From: Actibacterium mucosum KCTC 23349
GTDB lineage: Bacteria; Pseudomonadota; Alphaproteobacteria; Rhodobacterales; Rhodobacteraceae
Direction: 5' to 3'
Assembly: GCF_000647975.1 (NCBI RefSeq)
Contig: NZ_JFKE01000004.1
Coordinates: 186,001 to 250,000 of the forward strand
DNA: 64,000 nt
Part shown: positions 39,913 to 48,750 of the stretch, piece after piece
How the letters are laid out: the number at the start of each line of letters is the position of its first letter
How positions within the stretch are numbered: position 1 is the stretch's first letter
Program-made: the position numbers and the translations under genes
Notes under the pieces: model-generated
Told to the model about the DNA's origin: nothing
The model's input: the letters and a program-made list of their open reading frames with translations, nothing else
Database searches by the model: none

Positions 39913-41061
39913 TCAGTCCTGGATCAGAAGATCGGGCGAGATGTCTGACAGGCTGCGGCAACCCGTCAAGGCCATGGCCACATCCAGCTCGTTGCGCAGC
40001 AATGTCAGCGCGTGTTCCAGCCCTGCGGGGCCCGCCGCGCCCATGCCATAAAGCGCCGCCCGCCCGATCAGGCAGGCATCCGCCCCGCGCGCCAGAAAAC
40101 GAAAGATGTCGGCGCCGGTGCGAATGCCGCTATCGGCATAGACCTGCACCTGCCCGCCCACCTCGGCGGCGATGGCGGGCAGCGCGTCGATGGTGGCCTG
40201 ACCACCATCCAACTGCCGGCCGCCATGGTTCGACACCACGATGCCCTGCGCGCCGTAATCAACGGCCAGACGTGCATCCTCGGGCGTCATGATCCCCTTG
40301 ATCACAATCGGCCCGTCCCATGCGTCGCGGATCCAGCCGATGGCCTCAGGCGTCAACAGCGGTTCGAACTGCGTGGCCACCCATTTGGCCATGGACTGCG
40401 TGCCGGTGCCCTTGGGCAGGTAACCCGCGTAGTTGCCAAACCCCACACGCTTGGCCCGCAGCATGCGCAGCGCCCAGCCCGGTTTGGTCATCCCGTCCAG
40501 CACCGAGCGCCCCGTCAACCGCAGCGGCACCGACAACCCGTTCACCGCATCGCGATGCCGCAGCGCGTTCACAACCAGGTCCACCGTGATCACCAGCGTC
40601 GTGGCCCCCGACCGTTTGGCCATGTCCAGCAAGTAGCGGGTAAAATCGCGGTCTTTCATGATGTAGACCTGAAACCAATATGGCACGCCCGCGCCTTCGG
40701 CCAGATCATCGGCCGAGCAAATGGCCGAGGTCGAGTGGATGAACGGCAGCCCCTGCCGATGCGCCACTTTCAGCGCCTCAACCTCGCCATTGGGATGCAC
40801 CAGCCCGGTCAACCCTGTGGGCGCCATCATCATCGGCGCGGGGACGTTCTGGCCCAGGATCGTGGTCGACAGGTCGCGGTTTGACACATCGCGCATCACC
40901 CGCTGTTTCAGGCGCAGCCGGTCCAGCGCCACGCGGTTTTCCGACAGGGTGCTTTCGGTATAGGATCCGCCATCGACATAGTCAAAAATGGCGCGCGGAA
41001 TACGGCGCCGGGCGCGTTCGCGCAGCGCCACAATATCGGTCAGGCGCGGGTCCAGGCCCAT
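39913..41061 (-). CDS. lldD: FMN-dependent 2-hydroxyacid dehydrogenase (L-lactate dehydrogenase-like)
   Basis: Oxidises an (S)-2-hydroxy acid to the keto acid, electrons passing to the respiratory chain. The 382-residue TIM-barrel protein has FDYVDGGSYTE, MMMAPTGLTGL, the catalytic-His motif SNHGGRQLDGG, and the FMN-phosphate region ADSGIRTGADIFRFLARGADACLIGRA. It is the last gene of a long operon of sugar import and oxidation genes (overlapping the DUF4432 stop). In the non-phosphorylative L-fucose route L-lactate is a product, which would fit; this is inferred. Confidence 0.87.
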   Translation of the reverse strand: MGLDPRLTDIVALRERARRRIPRAIFDYVDGGSYTESTLSENRVALDRLRLKQRVMRDVSNRDLSTTILGQNVPAPMMMAPTGLTGLVHPNGEVEALKVAHRQGLPFIHSTSAICSADDLAEGAGVPYWFQVYIMKDRDFTRYLLDMAKRSGATTLVITVDLVVNALRHRDAVNGLSVPLRLTGRSVLDGMTKPGWALRMLRAKRVGFGNYAGYLPKGTGTQSMAKWVATQFEPLLTPEAIGWIRDAWDGPIVIKGIMTPEDARLAVDYGAQGIVVSNHGGRQLDGGQATIDALPAIAAEVGGQVQVYADSGIRTGADIFRFLARGADACLIGRAALYGMGAAGPAGLEHALTLLRNELDVAMALTGCRSLSDISPDLLIQD

Positions 41062-42182
41062 CAGCCGATCCGGTCTTCAAGCGCGTCTATGGCCTTGGGG
41101 CCTAAATGCGGCGTCAGTTCCAGGAAATAGTCCACCGTTTCATCATATCCAAGGATCGCGAACTCTTCACGCTCGCGCCAGTCCTTGCGGCTGCCGATGC
41201 GGGTTGAACACGGTTCAAGCGCGGCGACATAGTTGCCTTTTTTGAAGAACTGCCATTCGCACATCGATGGCATTACCCGCGCATCCCACGCCAGCTCCAG
41301 CGCCAGCCCCGATTGCCCGCCGGGCACGGCCAGCGTGTCGTTGATCATCGCCGCGCGCGTGGTGCCGTCCGCCCCGGCGCGCATATGGTGGTCAAAGACC
41401 TGCTGCGTGCTGGGATGCAAAGGCGGCGCCATTTCAAACGCGCCCTTCTCGCCCTCGGCATCGGCGCGCAGGGTCCATCCGGTCTTGTCGATCTGCGCCC
41501 GCACCCGCGTGCCCGCATCTACCAGCGGCCAGCCCATGTTCACATGCCACAGATAGGCATGCGGCGTGGGGTCAAAGCCCAGATTGCGCACCGTGTCGTT
41601 ATAGCGGATCGTGGCGGTGCCAACCTCAACCTCGATCCGGCGTTCCAGCACCAGGTTTTCCGCGAACACGGCGCCCTGCCGCACCTCGCCCGTGGCCCAC
41701 AGAAACGCCCGGTCGCCGTCCCACCTTGTGCCGTAACCGGTCAGCGTGGCGGGCAGATAGGCGATGCGGCCATGCAGCCCATGGGTGATTGTCGGCTTGG
41801 GCGGGTGGTTGAAATGGCTGGCATCGTCCACCTCGGGCGCGTGGATATGGTCCAGCCCGCAGCTGTTCATCAACCCCGACATCGACCGCATCCAGCCAAA
41901 GCCATCCTCGGCCTCGATCTCGGTCAGCGCGGGGGATTTGAACCCGGCGGGCGAGTGCCAGCCGATGGGCACCCCGTGATAGCGCATGCCAGCCAGATCC
42001 ATGGCGCGATCAACCATCACGTCAAATTCCAGCCCACCGCCGGTATTGAACCGCAGCACGCGGTTGCCGCGCTCAAGGCCATTGTCCAGCGTGGAAAGTT
42101 CCACACCAAAGACCTGCCGCAAATCGCCAACACGTTCTGCCAACTGGCGACGGTTCAGGGTTTGGCCAAGGATGTGCACCAT
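41061..42182 (-). CDS. DUF4432 aldose-1-epimerase-like protein
   Basis: A 373-residue galactose-mutarotase-superfamily protein of DUF4432 type, recognised by LRFNTGGGLEFDVMVDRAMDLAGMRYHGVPIGWHSP and the repeated His/Trp motifs (HGRIAYLPA, YLWHVNMGWPL). A sugar-binding beta-sandwich, likely a mutarotase or isomerase for the imported aldose. It sits between the lactonase and the LldD-like gene, with a 1-nt stop/start overlap with the latter. Confidence 0.8.
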   Translation of the reverse strand: MVHILGQTLNRRQLAERVGDLRQVFGVELSTLDNGLERGNRVLRFNTGGGLEFDVMVDRAMDLAGMRYHGVPIGWHSPAGFKSPALTEIEAEDGFGWMRSMSGLMNSCGLDHIHAPEVDDASHFNHPPKPTITHGLHGRIAYLPATLTGYGTRWDGDRAFLWATGEVRQGAVFAENLVLERRIEVEVGTATIRYNDTVRNLGFDPTPHAYLWHVNMGWPLVDAGTRVRAQIDKTGWTLRADAEGEKGAFEMAPPLHPSTQQVFDHHMRAGADGTTRAAMINDTLAVPGGQSGLALELAWDARVMPSMCEWQFFKKGNYVAALEPCSTRIGSRKDWREREEFAILGYDETVDYFLELTPHLGPKAIDALEDRIG

Positions 42183-42225
42183 GAGTTCGTTCCGTATTTG
42201 GATAGGGTCAGTTCAATTGCGAACC

Positions 42226-43077
42226 TTACGCGCCAAGGTCCAATCCGTAAACCCGTGCTGCATTGCCCCCCTGCACCGCGCGTTTCTGATCCTCGGTCAG
42301 ACCCGCGATCAGGCTTTCGGCGGCCCCCACCACATCGGCATATTCCGCAGCCAACAGACAAACCGGCCAGTCCGAGCCAAAGATAACGCGATCCGGGCCA
42401 AACAGCGCCAGCACATGATCGGCATAGCGGCGCAGATCGTCCACCGACCAGCCGGTCCAGTCGGCCTCGGTCACCATGCCCGACAGCTTGCAATAGACAT
42501 TCGGGCGCTTGGCGATCTCGGTGATACGGTCCAGCCAAGGCTCCATCGCGCCATCGGCAATCCGCGGCTTGGCGATATGGTCGACCACGAACGTCACATC
42601 CGGCAAGGCATCCACGCAGGTGATGCAGGCCGGCAGTTCGGGCTCTTTGGGCAGCAGATCCTGAACCAGGCCGGCGGCCCCGCAGGCGCGTACGCCCTCG
42701 ATCACATCCGCGCGCGCCATCCAGCCCTTGTCATCCTCGTCATGCGCCTGATGGCGGATACCCTTCAGGAACGCCCCGCCCGGGCCCGCCTGCAACGCGG
42801 CAATGGTGTCGCCCACATTGGGGTCGGTCAGGTCCACCCAGCCAACCACGCCCTTCACAAACGGCACCTCGGCCGCGACACGCAGGAAATCGCGGGTTTC
42901 GTCCAGCGATGGGATGGTTTGTACCAAAACCGTGCCACCGATCCCGGCCTTGTCCAGCAAAGGCGCCATGTCGTCGGGACCGATGGGCCGGCGGATCGAG
43001 GCCAGTTCCTCCCCGCCCATCCAGTAATAGTCCCGTTCGTTCGGGTTCCAGAAATGGTGATGCGCGTCGATCTTCAT
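42226..43077 (-). CDS. Amidohydrolase-family sugar lactonase (L-fuconolactonase-like)
   Basis: A 283-residue amidohydrolase-2 TIM barrel with the metal motif DAHHHFWN at the N-terminus, VVDHIAKPRI and the GSDWPVCLL Asp motif near the C-terminus, the pattern of L-fucono-/L-rhamnono-/galactono-lactonases. It would hydrolyse the lactone formed by the adjacent aldose dehydrogenases to the aldonate. Gene spacing of 18 nt to the upstream AKR gene supports one operon. Confidence 0.85.
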   Translation of the reverse strand: MKIDAHHHFWNPNERDYYWMGGEELASIRRPIGPDDMAPLLDKAGIGGTVLVQTIPSLDETRDFLRVAAEVPFVKGVVGWVDLTDPNVGDTIAALQAGPGGAFLKGIRHQAHDEDDKGWMARADVIEGVRACGAAGLVQDLLPKEPELPACITCVDALPDVTFVVDHIAKPRIADGAMEPWLDRITEIAKRPNVYCKLSGMVTEADWTGWSVDDLRRYADHVLALFGPDRVIFGSDWPVCLLAAEYADVVGAAESLIAGLTEDQKRAVQGGNAARVYGLDLGA

Positions 43078-43095
43078 GGCGTCCTCTTTTTGATC

Positions 43096-44103
43096 TTAAG
43101 CCGGGGTTGGCGCGTCGGCTGGCAACAGGCCCTCGGCCCGCAAATCCCCCCATAGCGCATCGGGAATATCTGTCTCAAACAGTTGAAGGTTCTCGGTAAA
43201 TTCGTCTGCTGACCGCACGCCGGTCAGGATGGTCGGCACCGCCGGATGGGCCAGCGGGAACTGGATCGCGGCGGCCTTCAGCGGCACGTCATGCGCCTCG
43301 CACACGGCTTTGATCCGCAGCGCCTGGGCCAGAATATCCTCGGTCACGGGCATGTAGTTATAGGTGATGCCGGGGCGCGGATCGGCCAACAGGCCGGAAT
43401 TGTAAACCCCACCCGCAATGATCGCGGTGCCCGCGTCCACGCATTTGGGCAGCAGCTCGGGCAGGCCTGTCTGATCCAGCAGCGTATAGCGCCCGGCCAA
43501 CAGGAACGCGTCCCAATGGCCGTGATCCATGAAGTTCGACAGCATCTCCCACTGGTTCATGCCGGCCGACACGCCTTTGATCACGCCCTCTTCGCGCAGC
43601 TTGGCCAGTGCCGGATAGGCGCCTTTAACCGCCTCGTCAAAGTGATCATCGGGGTCGTGGATATGCAGCAGGTCCACGTAATCGGTGCCCAGCCGCGTCA
43701 GGCTTTCGTCTAGCGAGGTCATCACCCCGTCATAGGAATAGTCGCGCTGGGTCATCATGCCGGGCTTGGCCAGGTAAAACGACTTGCCGCCGTCAAACAC
43801 CTCGGCGCCCGAGCGTTCGCCGGGGCGGATCAGGCGGCCCACCTTGGTGGAAATCACGAAATCGGACCGGTTGCGGCCCTGCAGCGCACGGCCCGCGCGC
43901 TCCTCGGCCAGGCCATAGCCATAGAACGGCGCGGTATCGATATAGTTGATTCCGGCATCCAGCGCGGCGGCAAAGGCGGCCTCGGCCTGGTCTTCGGGGA
44001 TCTCGGCCAGAAGGTTGCCCAAAGGCGCGGTGCCAAGGGCCAGTTGGCTGACCTTCAGGCCGGTATTTCCAAGGGCAACGCGGGTGGCAGCATTTGGCAT
44101 CAT
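43096..44103 (-). CDS. Aldo/keto reductase, aldose 1-dehydrogenase type (copy 1)
   Basis: A 335-residue aldo/keto reductase resembling L-fucose / D-threo-aldose 1-dehydrogenases. Seen: GLKVSQLALGTAPLGN, catalytic Asp-Tyr in YIDTAPFYGYGLAEER, the Lys in STKVGRL and the His in LLHIHDPDDH. It would oxidise the C1 of an aldose to its lactone with NAD(P). A second, clearly homologous AKR lies directly upstream (16-nt gap). Overlapping ATGs at 44103 and 44100 are both possible starts. Confidence 0.88.
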   Translation of the reverse strand: MMPNAATRVALGNTGLKVSQLALGTAPLGNLLAEIPEDQAEAAFAAALDAGINYIDTAPFYGYGLAEERAGRALQGRNRSDFVISTKVGRLIRPGERSGAEVFDGGKSFYLAKPGMMTQRDYSYDGVMTSLDESLTRLGTDYVDLLHIHDPDDHFDEAVKGAYPALAKLREEGVIKGVSAGMNQWEMLSNFMDHGHWDAFLLAGRYTLLDQTGLPELLPKCVDAGTAIIAGGVYNSGLLADPRPGITYNYMPVTEDILAQALRIKAVCEAHDVPLKAAAIQFPLAHPAVPTILTGVRSADEFTENLQLFETDIPDALWGDLRAEGLLPADAPTPA

Positions 44104-44119
44104 ATCATCCTGTTGTAGG

Positions 44120-45133
44120 TCAAATCGCAGAAGGCACAGGGCAATCCATGCCCAACAGCCCCTCGGATTTCAACGATTCCCAAAGGGCGGCGGGGATCTC
44201 TATGCGAAAGTTCGTGTGGTTTTCCATCACCTCGGCGGCGCTGCGCACGCCGATCAGAACGCTGGCAATGGCCGGGTGGCCCAGCGGGAATTGCAGTGCG
44301 GCGGCCTTCAGCGGTACATTGTGATCGTTGCAGATCGCCTCGATCTTCAACGCTCGATCCACCAGCTCCGCCGCGGCGGGTTGATAGTTATAGGTCGCGT
44401 TGCCCCGCGGATCGGCCAACAGGCCCGAGTTGAACACCCCGCCCAGCGCAATCCGGCAGCCGGTTTCCATGCATTTCGGCAGGAACGACGCCAAGGCCGG
44501 TTGTTCCAGCAACGAATAGCGCCCCGCCAGCAGAACAATGTTGAAATCCACGTGGTCCAGAAAATCGCCCAGCATCTCCCATTGGTTCATGCCGGCGCCG
44601 ATGGCCTTGACCACGCCCTGATCGCGCAGCTCCACCAACGCTTTGCAGGCCCCGTTTACCGCATCGTCAAAATGCAGGTCGGGGTCGTGGATATAGGCGA
44701 TGTCGATGCGGTCCTGACCCAGGCGGATCAGCGATTCCTCGATCGACCGCATGGCGCCGTCATAGGAATAGTCGCTGACCAGCATCATATCCGGCTTGGC
44801 GTAATAAAACGGCTCACCATTGGGCTGCACCTCGTCGGGCGCGGTGCGTTTGCCCGGGCGCACAAGGCGGCCCACTTTCGACGACAACGTGAACGCCGCA
44901 CGGTCATGGGTACGCAGCCCTGCACCGATCCGCTCCTCGGCCAGGCCATAGCCGTAAAACGGCGCGGTATCGTAGTAGCGAATACCCAAATCCCACGCTG
45001 TTTCAATGGCTTCTGCGGCGCTTTTCGTGCTGACCTCGGACAGCAGGTTGCCAAAGGGCGTGCTGCCAAGGCCCAGCCGCGTCACCGTCACGCCGGTGCT
45101 GCCAATGGCCACCTTTTCGTTCGGATCGGCCAT
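44120..45133 (-). CDS. Aldo/keto reductase, aldose 1-dehydrogenase type (copy 2)
   Basis: A 337-residue paralogue of the downstream AKR, sharing TAPFYGYGLAEER, SSKVGRLVRPG, SYDGAMRSIEESL, the GMNQWEMLGDF block and the C-terminal VLIGVRSA motif. All AKR catalytic residues (Asp, Tyr, Lys, His) are present in both copies. Two adjacent dehydrogenases suggest different sugars or anomers. It starts 3 nt from the stop of importer B ATPase, in one operon. Confidence 0.88.
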   Translation of the reverse strand: MADPNEKVAIGSTGVTVTRLGLGSTPFGNLLSEVSTKSAAEAIETAWDLGIRYYDTAPFYGYGLAEERIGAGLRTHDRAAFTLSSKVGRLVRPGKRTAPDEVQPNGEPFYYAKPDMMLVSDYSYDGAMRSIEESLIRLGQDRIDIAYIHDPDLHFDDAVNGACKALVELRDQGVVKAIGAGMNQWEMLGDFLDHVDFNIVLLAGRYSLLEQPALASFLPKCMETGCRIALGGVFNSGLLADPRGNATYNYQPAAAELVDRALKIEAICNDHNVPLKAAALQFPLGHPAIASVLIGVRSAAEVMENHTNFRIEIPAALWESLKSEGLLGMDCPVPSAI

Positions 45134-45136
45134 GGT

Positions 45137-46666
45137 TCAGGCGCTTTCCTTATAGTCCGAAGACGAGGTCACGATGGCATCCATGATGCGCGGGCTCATC
45201 TCGTCGTAATTGCGCGTATTGGGCAAATCGGCGACCACGGCCATCTCGTTCATCACGATCAGACGGTCGGCGACGGCCACGATCTCGGGCATGTCGGAAC
45301 TGATCACCAGAACGGTCACGCCCGTGTCGGCCACTTCCCAGATCAGCTTGTGCAGATAGCCCTTGGTGCGGATGTCCACACCGACTGTCGGCTCGTCAAT
45401 GATCAGGATCTCGGTCTGCGCAGCCAGCCATTTGGCGACCGAGACCTTTTGCTGGTTGCCACCCGACAGGTTGCCCAAGCGCTGGCGCAGCGACGGGGTT
45501 TTCACCTCCAACCGGTCCACATAGCTGCCCACGGCGGCGCGTTGCATGGCATCGCTGACGAACCCGCCCAGACGCGCGATCTTGTGCCAGATGGTCACGC
45601 CGATGTTTTCGGCCACCGAATGCGCCAGGATCAGGCCGTCACCTTTGCGGTCTTCGCTGACATAGCCCATGCGGTACTTGCGCAGGGCCGTCTGTACGTT
45701 CGGGATCTTTGCCTCGACCCCGTCGATCAGCACCTGACCGCCCGACATCTTGTCCGCCCCGATCAGCGCGCGCGCCAGTTCCGACCGCCCGGCCCCCACA
45801 AGGCCATAAAACCCCAGCACTTCACCCTTACGAGCGGTGAAATTGATGTCTTTATGGCCCGCCACGGTGGACACGTCTTTCAGTTCCAGCTTGACCGGCG
45901 CATCCACCTCGGCGCGGTGACCCAGATCCGACAGCGCGTTTTCACGGCCCACCATATGGGCCACTACGCGGTCGCGGTTCAGCTCTTCGATCGGCACGCT
46001 GGCGCAGGCATTGCGCCCGTCGCGCAGCACGGTCACCCGGTCGCAAATCTCGAACACCTCTTCCAGCTTGTGACTGACAAAAAGGATCGCAACGCCCTTT
46101 TCCTTCAGCTTGCGCAGGAAGGTGAACAGCACCTGAACCTCGTGATCGGTGATACTGGCGGTGGGCTCGTCCAACAGCAGGATCTTGCTTTCCAGCGACA
46201 GCGCACGGGCAATTTCCAACAGCTGCATCTGCGCCACCGACAAACGGTGCACCGGCAGGTCGGGGTCAATGTCCAGATCCAGCTCGGCCAGCCAATGCTG
46301 CGCTTGCCTGCGCATTTCGGGGTAATCCACCTGCCCCGCGCGGGTTGGCGTGGCCTCCAGCATGATGTTCTCGGCCACCGAGAACCGCGGGATCAGGTTG
46401 CGTTCCTGGTGCACCGCGCCGATGCCCGCGCCCATGGCGTCATGGGGTGACTTGAACACGGTCGGCTGCCCGTCGACATAAACCGTGCCCTCGGTCGGTT
46501 CATGCACGCCGGTGATGATCTTGATCAGCGTCGACTTGCCGGCACCGTTTTCACCCAACAGGGCGTGAATCTCGCCCGGACGCAATTCCAGATGCGCATC
46601 GTCCAGTGCCAGAACACCCGGAAACCGTTTGGTGGCGTGTTCGATCTTGATGGCGGGGGTGCTCAT
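45137..46666 (-). CDS. Sugar ABC importer B: tandem ATP-binding protein (CUT2)
   Basis: A 509-residue duplicated ATPase with Walker A GENGAGKSTLIK, LSVAQMQLLEIARAL and LLLDEPTASI in the first half, and GLVGAGRSELARAL, LSGGNQQKVSVAKWL and LIIDEPTVGVD in the second. It energises the two-permease importer B and overlaps the upstream permease gene by 4 nt. Downstream come the aldose dehydrogenases, tying import to C1 oxidation. Confidence 0.92.
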   Translation of the reverse strand: MSTPAIKIEHATKRFPGVLALDDAHLELRPGEIHALLGENGAGKSTLIKIITGVHEPTEGTVYVDGQPTVFKSPHDAMGAGIGAVHQERNLIPRFSVAENIMLEATPTRAGQVDYPEMRRQAQHWLAELDLDIDPDLPVHRLSVAQMQLLEIARALSLESKILLLDEPTASITDHEVQVLFTFLRKLKEKGVAILFVSHKLEEVFEICDRVTVLRDGRNACASVPIEELNRDRVVAHMVGRENALSDLGHRAEVDAPVKLELKDVSTVAGHKDINFTARKGEVLGFYGLVGAGRSELARALIGADKMSGGQVLIDGVEAKIPNVQTALRKYRMGYVSEDRKGDGLILAHSVAENIGVTIWHKIARLGGFVSDAMQRAAVGSYVDRLEVKTPSLRQRLGNLSGGNQQKVSVAKWLAAQTEILIIDEPTVGVDIRTKGYLHKLIWEVADTGVTVLVISSDMPEIVAVADRLIVMNEMAVVADLPNTRNYDEMSPRIMDAIVTSSSDYKESA

Positions 46667-47649
46667 GCCTGGCCCTCCTGCAGCTTATAGGCGGCCTCGG
46701 CCCGCAGGCTGCGCCAATGGTTAAAGCCAACGGCCAACAGGATCAGCGCGCCCACGAAGAACTCGTTATATTGCGGATCAACGCCGTAAAGGACCAACAG
46801 GTTCTCGATCAGGATGATCACCAGCACACCCAGAATGGTGCCGATTACCGGGATATGCCCGCCCAGCAGGATCGCCCCGCCGATCACCGGCGCCGCGAAC
46901 GAGGCCAGCAGCCAGTCGCCGCCAATGGTGGGCTGCCCCACCCCCAGACGCGCCACCGACAACATGCCCGCGATCCCGGCCAACGCGCCCGAGATCGCAT
47001 GCGCCATGATCGTCACCCGGTTGACCGAGATGCCCGCCAGACCCGCCGCGTGGGCATTGCCGCCCACCGCCAAAATCTGCCGCCCGGCCAGGCTGTATTT
47101 CAGAAACCACGCCAGCGCGACAACGCAGATCACCGGCACGATCAGGATCATCGCAAACGGGCCCACGCGCGCCTCGCCAAACCATTGCAGCGCCTGCGGC
47201 ATTTCATAAAACGGGATCGATTTGGTTACGCCCAGGTTCAGACCCTTGAAAATCGACAGCGTCGCCAGCGTCACGATAAAGCCGTTGATGCCCGAATAGG
47301 CGATCACCGCCCCGTTCAGCACCCCGGCCGCCAGCCCGCACAGCAACCCGATGCCGATGGCCACCGGAATGGGCAGGCCCCAGACCTCCATCATGCCGCC
47401 AAAGAACACCGCGACCATGCCGCCGATGGCCCCCACAGCCAGGTTCATCTGGCCAATGCCGATCACGATCGCCTGCGCGAAGGCCACGATCAACAGCGGC
47501 GCAAGGCTGCGCGTCAGGATCGCCTGGTTGTCAAAGTTCAGAAAGCGCGGGGTGATGATCGTCATGATCGCCATCATGATCAGCGCCACGATCAGCAGCG
47601 ACGACCATTCCGCCGCCAGAAAACGTTGTGTAAGTGATTGCTTTTTCAT
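46663..47649 (-). CDS. Sugar ABC importer B: permease 2
   Basis: A 328-residue CUT2 permease with about nine hydrophobic segments, IGIGQMNLAVGAIGGM and PVIGGAILLGGHIPVIGTILG. It probably forms a heterodimer with the permease encoded 4 nt upstream. The start has no unusual feature. Confidence 0.9.
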   Translation of the reverse strand: MKKQSLTQRFLAAEWSSLLIVALIMMAIMTIITPRFLNFDNQAILTRSLAPLLIVAFAQAIVIGIGQMNLAVGAIGGMVAVFFGGMMEVWGLPIPVAIGIGLLCGLAAGVLNGAVIAYSGINGFIVTLATLSIFKGLNLGVTKSIPFYEMPQALQWFGEARVGPFAMILIVPVICVVALAWFLKYSLAGRQILAVGGNAHAAGLAGISVNRVTIMAHAISGALAGIAGMLSVARLGVGQPTIGGDWLLASFAAPVIGGAILLGGHIPVIGTILGVLVIILIENLLVLYGVDPQYNEFFVGALILLAVGFNHWRSLRAEAAYKLQEGQA

Positions 47650-47653
47650 TGTT

Positions 47654-48679
47654 CTAGTTCCCGCGGCGCGCCGAGATCACCTCGCGCAGCCTGTCCAAGG
47701 AAACGGTGGCCAGCAGGGTCAGGCCCAGCACGAACTCCACCCAGAAATCCGGCACCCCGATCAGCACCAGCCCGTTTTGCAGAATGCCCACCAGCATCGC
47801 GCCCAGAAACGCGCCCAGCACCGACACATAGCCGCCCGCCAGCAACGTGCCGCCCAAAAGCGGCGCCAGGAACGAGGCCAGCAGCCAGTCTTCGCCCGTC
47901 GACAGCAACGCCGATCCCTGCCGCGCCGTGAACATCACACCCGCAAGTGCGGCCAGAAAGCCCGACAGCCCGTGCGCAATCAAGATCGCGCGGTTGACCG
48001 GAATACCCGACAGCTCGGCCGCATCCGCGTTGGCGCCAGTGGCCAGCATCTGGCGGCCCAGCGTGGTGAATTTGTACATCACGCCCAGCACAACGCCCGT
48101 CACGGCCGTGATCAACAACATCCCGGACACCCAGCCGAAATAGCGGGTCTTCGAAATGCCGGTAAACTCGCGCGGCAGGTCGCTGATCGGCCCGGCGCGG
48201 AACACGATCAGCACCGCGCCCAGAAACATCGATGCCGTCGCCAGCGTGATAATAAAGGAATGCAGCTTGGTCTTGACGATCAGCCAGCCGTTGATCAGCC
48301 CCAGAAACGTGCCAACGGCCAAGCCGCAGCCCACCGCCACGGGCACCGGCAAGGCGGCAACCTTCATAACCCAGCCCATGATCATAACCGACGCCAACGC
48401 CGTTGATCCCAGCGCAAGGTTCATGTGACCCAGAGCCAGAACAACCATCATGCCAAAGCCAACCACAGCCGCAACGCTCAGGTTGCGCGTCAGGTTGAAC
48501 AGGTTGAATTTACCAGTGAAACCATCGGCCCAGTTCACGAAGACAAAGATCAAAAGGCCCACGACCAAGGCCAGTCCGGCCGATTTCGCAAGGCGCGAGA
48601 GCATGTCTTTGAACGCGGCACCCCGCCGATCGGGCGGGGACATGTCCGTTTCCAGTTGGGTGGCTGTCATTTTTGACAT
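47654..48679 (-). CDS. Sugar ABC importer B: permease 1
   Basis: A 341-residue CUT2 permease with LALGHMNLALGSTALASVM and APLLGGTLLAGGYVSVLGAFLG, similar in layout to permease 2. It follows the binding-protein gene after a strong stem-loop. A short cytoplasmic N-terminus precedes the first membrane segment. Confidence 0.9.
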   Translation of the reverse strand: MSKMTATQLETDMSPPDRRGAAFKDMLSRLAKSAGLALVVGLLIFVFVNWADGFTGKFNLFNLTRNLSVAAVVGFGMMVVLALGHMNLALGSTALASVMIMGWVMKVAALPVPVAVGCGLAVGTFLGLINGWLIVKTKLHSFIITLATASMFLGAVLIVFRAGPISDLPREFTGISKTRYFGWVSGMLLITAVTGVVLGVMYKFTTLGRQMLATGANADAAELSGIPVNRAILIAHGLSGFLAALAGVMFTARQGSALLSTGEDWLLASFLAPLLGGTLLAGGYVSVLGAFLGAMLVGILQNGLVLIGVPDFWVEFVLGLTLLATVSLDRLREVISARRGN

Positions 48680-48698
48680 TCCTGCAGAATTAAGTGGT

Positions 48699-48739
48699 GC
48701 GAAGCCCCGAACGGGGAGAACAAGGAGCCGGGGCTTCGC
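48699..48739 (-). terminator. Stem-loop between binding-protein B and permease genes
   Basis: GCGAAGCCCCG (48699-48709) and CGGGGCTTCGC (48729-48739) are perfect 11-bp arms 11 nt after the binding-protein stop (minus strand). It probably lowers read-through into the permease genes or protects the binding-protein mRNA. Confidence 0.65.
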
Positions 48740-48750
48740 GGATCATGGCG

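Noticed and set aside
43946-46450. 834-codon plus-strand frame opposite the AKR and ATPase genes
   Set aside because: It spans two real minus-strand genes with intact motifs and has no domain of its own.
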